A program made the position numbers and the translations under genes. Below the pieces are notes generated by a model. That model was not told the DNA's origin. It saw only the letters and a program-made list of their open reading frames with translations, and searched no databases. Source: Hamadaea sp013361475 (GTDB taxonomy: Bacteria > Actinomycetota > Actinomycetes > Mycobacteriales > Micromonosporaceae). Taken from it: a stretch of 6,451 bases of DNA. Shown piece after piece: positions 4,804 through 6,451 of this stretch (the stretch's first letter is position 1; the number at the start of each line of letters is the position of its first letter). The stretch spans positions 1 through 6,451 of the forward strand of contig NZ_JBFAHM010000035.1 in assembly GCF_040654195.1 (NCBI RefSeq), read 5' to 3'.

Positions 4804-6060
4804 GTGACACACATCCTCGACGATCTGCAGTGGCGGGGCCTGCTCCAGGACTCGACCGGCCTCGACGACCTGCGCAAGCACCTCGACTCCGGGCCGATCA
4901 ACTTCTATGTGGGCTTCGACCCGACGGCGGCCAGCCTGCACCTGGGGCATCTCACCCAGGTCCTCACCGCCCGCCGCCTGCAGCTCGCGGGACATCGGCC
5001 GCTGCTGCTGGTCGGCGGCGCGACCGGCCAGATCGGCGACCCCAAGGAGGGCGGCGAGCGTACGCTCAACCCGCCGGAGGTCACCGCCGGGTGGGTCACC
5101 CGCATCCGGGGACAGGTGGAGCCCTTCTTCGACTTCGCCGGCCCGAACGCCGCGACCATGGTGAACAACCTCGACTGGACCCAGCCGATGGGGGTCGTCG
5201 AGTTCCTCCGCGACGTTGGCAAGCACTTCCCGATCAACAAGATGCTCGCCCGGGACGTCGTGCGTACGCGGCTGGAGACGGGTATCAGCTTCACGGAGTT
5301 CGCGTACCAGCTGCTCCAGTCGCACGACTACTACGAGCTGCACGTACGCCACGACTGCACGCTGCAGTTCGGCGGCTCCGACCAGTGGGGCAACATCACC
5401 GCCGGGGTGGACTACATCCGCCGTCGCGGTGCCGGACCGGTGCACGCCTTCGTCACGCCGCTGGTCACGAAGGCCGACGGCACCAAGTTCGGCAAGACCG
5501 AGGGCGGGGCCATCTGGCTCGACGCCGCCATGACCAGCCCGTACGCCTTCTACCAGTTCTGGTTCAACACCGACGACCGGGACGTGATGCGGTACCTGAA
5601 GTACTTCAGCTTCCGCAGCCACGAGGAACTGATCGCGTTGGAGGAGGAGACCCAGGCCCGCCCGTACGCCCGCGCGGCGCAGCGCGCGCTGGCCGAGGAA
5701 CTCACCACGCTGGTGCACGGCAAGGACGAGACCGCACAGGTGATCATGGCATCCCAGGCGCTGTTCGGCCGGGGAGCCCTCGAGGACCTGTCGCCGGCCA
5801 CGCTGGGCTCGGCGTTGGGCGAGGCCGGATTGGCGACGGTGGACGAACTCCCCACGTACGCCGGCCTCTTCAAGGAAGCCGGCTTGACCGCCGGACTCGG
5901 TGAAGCCCGGCGCGCCATCGCCGAAGGCGGCCTCTACGTGAACAACGAACGGGTCACTGACGGCGACGCCACGGTCGCTCCGGAGACGCTGCTGCACGGG
6001 CGATTCCTGGTACTGCGTAAGGGAAAGAAGACCATCGCCGGTGTTGAGCTGCGAAAATAG
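4804..6060 (+). CDS. tyrS: Tyrosyl-tRNA synthetase
   Basis: The 418-residue cytoplasmic class Ic enzyme charges tRNA-Tyr with tyrosine using ATP. The Rossmann catalytic domain opens with YVGFDPTAASLHLGHL (35-50); HLGH (46-49) is the HIGH signature. Tyrosine-binding residues Tyr168, Gln172 and Asp175 appear in YQLLQSHD, followed by the GGSDQWGNITAG block. KFGKT (228-232) is the KMSKS signature in its usual TyrRS form. The C-terminal S4 RNA-binding domain covers about 355-418 (EARRAIAEGGLYVNNERV). Length matches bacterial TyrRS of about 420 residues. I chose the GTG at 4804 because the product then begins like the family (THILDDLQWRGLL). The longer frame from 4714 overlaps the divergent small ORF and adds unlike residues. 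AACAAT (4791-4796) seven bases upstream may be a leaderless -10. A terminator follows the stop, then the rRNA operon. Confidence 0.97.
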   Translation: MTHILDDLQWRGLLQDSTGLDDLRKHLDSGPINFYVGFDPTAASLHLGHLTQVLTARRLQLAGHRPLLLVGGATGQIGDPKEGGERTLNPPEVTAGWVTRIRGQVEPFFDFAGPNAATMVNNLDWTQPMGVVEFLRDVGKHFPINKMLARDVVRTRLETGISFTEFAYQLLQSHDYYELHVRHDCTLQFGGSDQWGNITAGVDYIRRRGAGPVHAFVTPLVTKADGTKFGKTEGGAIWLDAAMTSPYAFYQFWFNTDDRDVMRYLKYFSFRSHEELIALEEETQARPYARAAQRALAEELTTLVHGKDETAQVIMASQALFGRGALEDLSPATLGSALGEAGLATVDELPTYAGLFKEAGLTAGLGEARRAIAEGGLYVNNERVTDGDATVAPETLLHGRFLVLRKGKKTIAGVELRK

Positions 6061-6087
6061 CGTGCGATCAACGATGTGACGCAGGAC

Positions 6088-6120
6088 AACGGCCCCCGAT
6101 TTGCGGGGGCCGTTTGCTTT
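6088..6120 (+). terminator. Intrinsic terminator of tyrS
   Basis: A perfect 11-bp stem (6088-6098 with 6104-6114, AACGGCCCCCG against CGGGGGCCGTT) with a five-base ATTTG loop begins 27 bases after the tyrS stop. A partial T-run (TGCTTT) follows. It should end tyrS transcription before the rRNA promoter region. Confidence 0.88.
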
Positions 6121-6243
6121 GCCGTAATGTTCTTCGGGCCGGCGCGGCACGGACGAGAACGGCGGGGGTTACCTCGGCGGGAGGCCGGAGCGCGAATCCT
6201 GAGTGATGCGGGCCCCCGGTGGGGGTGTGCGAAGTCGGTCGGG

Positions 6244-6249
6244 TAGGCT
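6244..6249 (+). promoter_or_regulatory. Candidate rRNA promoter -10 box
   Basis: TAGGCT fits the TANNNT -10 pattern and lies about 180 bases before the 16S gene, a plausible leader length. The -35 position around 6220-6226 reads TGGGGGT and does not match TTGACA, so the promoter may depend on other contacts, or the true promoter may be elsewhere in 6121-6300. Confidence 0.4.
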
Positions 6250-6304
6250 GGATGAGTTGCCCCTGATGCGGCCCGGCGGAAGTCGGGTGGTTGATGGTGC
6301 GTGC

Positions 6305-6328
6305 TTGTTCTTTGAGAACTCAACAGGG
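6305..6328 (+). promoter_or_regulatory. Conserved rRNA leader element (antitermination / processing)
   Basis: The segment contains GTTCTTTGAGAAC (6307-6319, GTTCT and AGAAC as inverted arms around TTG) followed by TCAACAG. This block is a known hallmark of actinobacterial rRNA leaders, upstream of 16S in Streptomyces and mycobacteria, and is associated with boxA-type antitermination and pre-16S processing. The exact role here is by analogy. Confidence 0.75.
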
Positions 6329-6427
6329 TGCTTGTAAAGCCAGTGCCAAAGTATATTTTTTCATCCTCGTGATGATTCCTTTGGTTGCATTGCTTTTGGA
6401 GTGATGCTGCCAGGATTTTCGAATTCT

Positions 6428-6451
6428 TTGTTGGAGAGTTTGATCCTGGCT
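6428..6451 (+). rRNA. 16S rRNA, 5' end only
   Basis: AGAGTTTGATCCTGGCT (6435-6451) is the universal 16S 5' sequence (E. coli positions 8-24, the 27F primer site). The mature 5' end is therefore near 6428, extrapolated from E. coli numbering. The gene is cut by the window edge after about 24 bases. Its placement directly downstream of the tyrS terminator defines the start of an rRNA operon. Confidence 0.95.

Larger units (their letters stand above)
6121..6427 (+). other. rRNA operon promoter and leader region
   Basis: This 307-base stretch has no gene I can support. Its left part (6121-6243) is GC-rich, with a CCCCC-GGT-GGGGG mini-inverted repeat at 6213-6225. A TAGGCT -10 candidate lies at 6244-6249. 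The leader holds the conserved TTCTTTGAGAACTCAACA element (6309-6326). From about 6350 to 6430 it becomes clearly AT-rich (for example TATATTTTTT at 6352-6361), unlike the rest of the window, as usual for the pre-16S leader in high-GC actinobacteria. Confidence 0.75.

Noticed and set aside
4744..6150. Long minus-strand frame (468 codons) opposite tyrS
   Set aside because: It mirrors a certain tyrS gene, is rich in Arg, Val and Gly as expected from GC-rich antisense frames, and shows no family motif.
6213..6225. CCCCC-GGT-GGGGG inverted repeat as a second terminator
   Set aside because: The loop is only three bases, the stem is five pairs and no T-run follows; a good terminator already exists at 6088-6120.
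6257..6337. 26-codon ORF starting TTG in the rRNA leader, ending in a FFENSTG-like peptide
   Set aside because: The peptide is just a translation of the conserved rRNA leader element; such spurious ORFs are expected before 16S genes.

Overview
The window is about 70% G+C and looks like chromosomal DNA of a high-GC actinobacterium, most likely Micromonosporaceae. The basis is strong third-position GC codon use, a DUF5709-type acidic protein, a close relative of mycobacterial Hrp1, GTG starts and leaderless promoter architecture, and a tyrS gene directly upstream of an rRNA operon whose conserved leader and first 16S bases close the window. The family assignment is inference; the rest is read from the sequence. 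Most of the window is ordinary housekeeping and stress-type DNA. I see no CRISPR array, transposase, phage gene or defence system.

Left arm (1-1636, minus strand): a GC-rich tandem repeat (1-93) lies behind the 3' end of a very acidic DUF5709-like gene (94-519). Just upstream in the same direction is a 365-residue fusion of two GNAT acetyltransferase domains (539-1636). The two genes are 19 bp apart and probably cotranscribed from a leaderless promoter.

Divergent control region (1637-1744): this holds a perfect 16-bp palindrome (1668-1683), then three direct 11-bp repeats (1696-1728), then a strong Shine-Dalgarno sequence. It is the most information-rich non-coding part of the window and the best candidate for undescribed regulation. 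No regulator gene is visible in the window.

Central cluster (1745-4600, plus strand): an MFS exporter of the MFS_3 type, a Bcp/PrxQ-type peroxiredoxin, an unrecognised 205-residue protein and an Hrp1-like two-CBS protein follow with gaps of 11, 1 and 33 bp. They probably form an operon, perhaps linked to redox or toxic-compound stress. A 43-residue single-pass membrane protein (4616-4747, minus) converges on it.

Right arm (4748-6451, plus): tyrS (tyrosyl-tRNA synthetase) ends in a perfect-stem terminator. A 300-base rRNA promoter and leader region follows, with a conserved TTCTTTGAGAACTCAACA-type element, and then the first ~24 bases of 16S rRNA, cut by the window edge.
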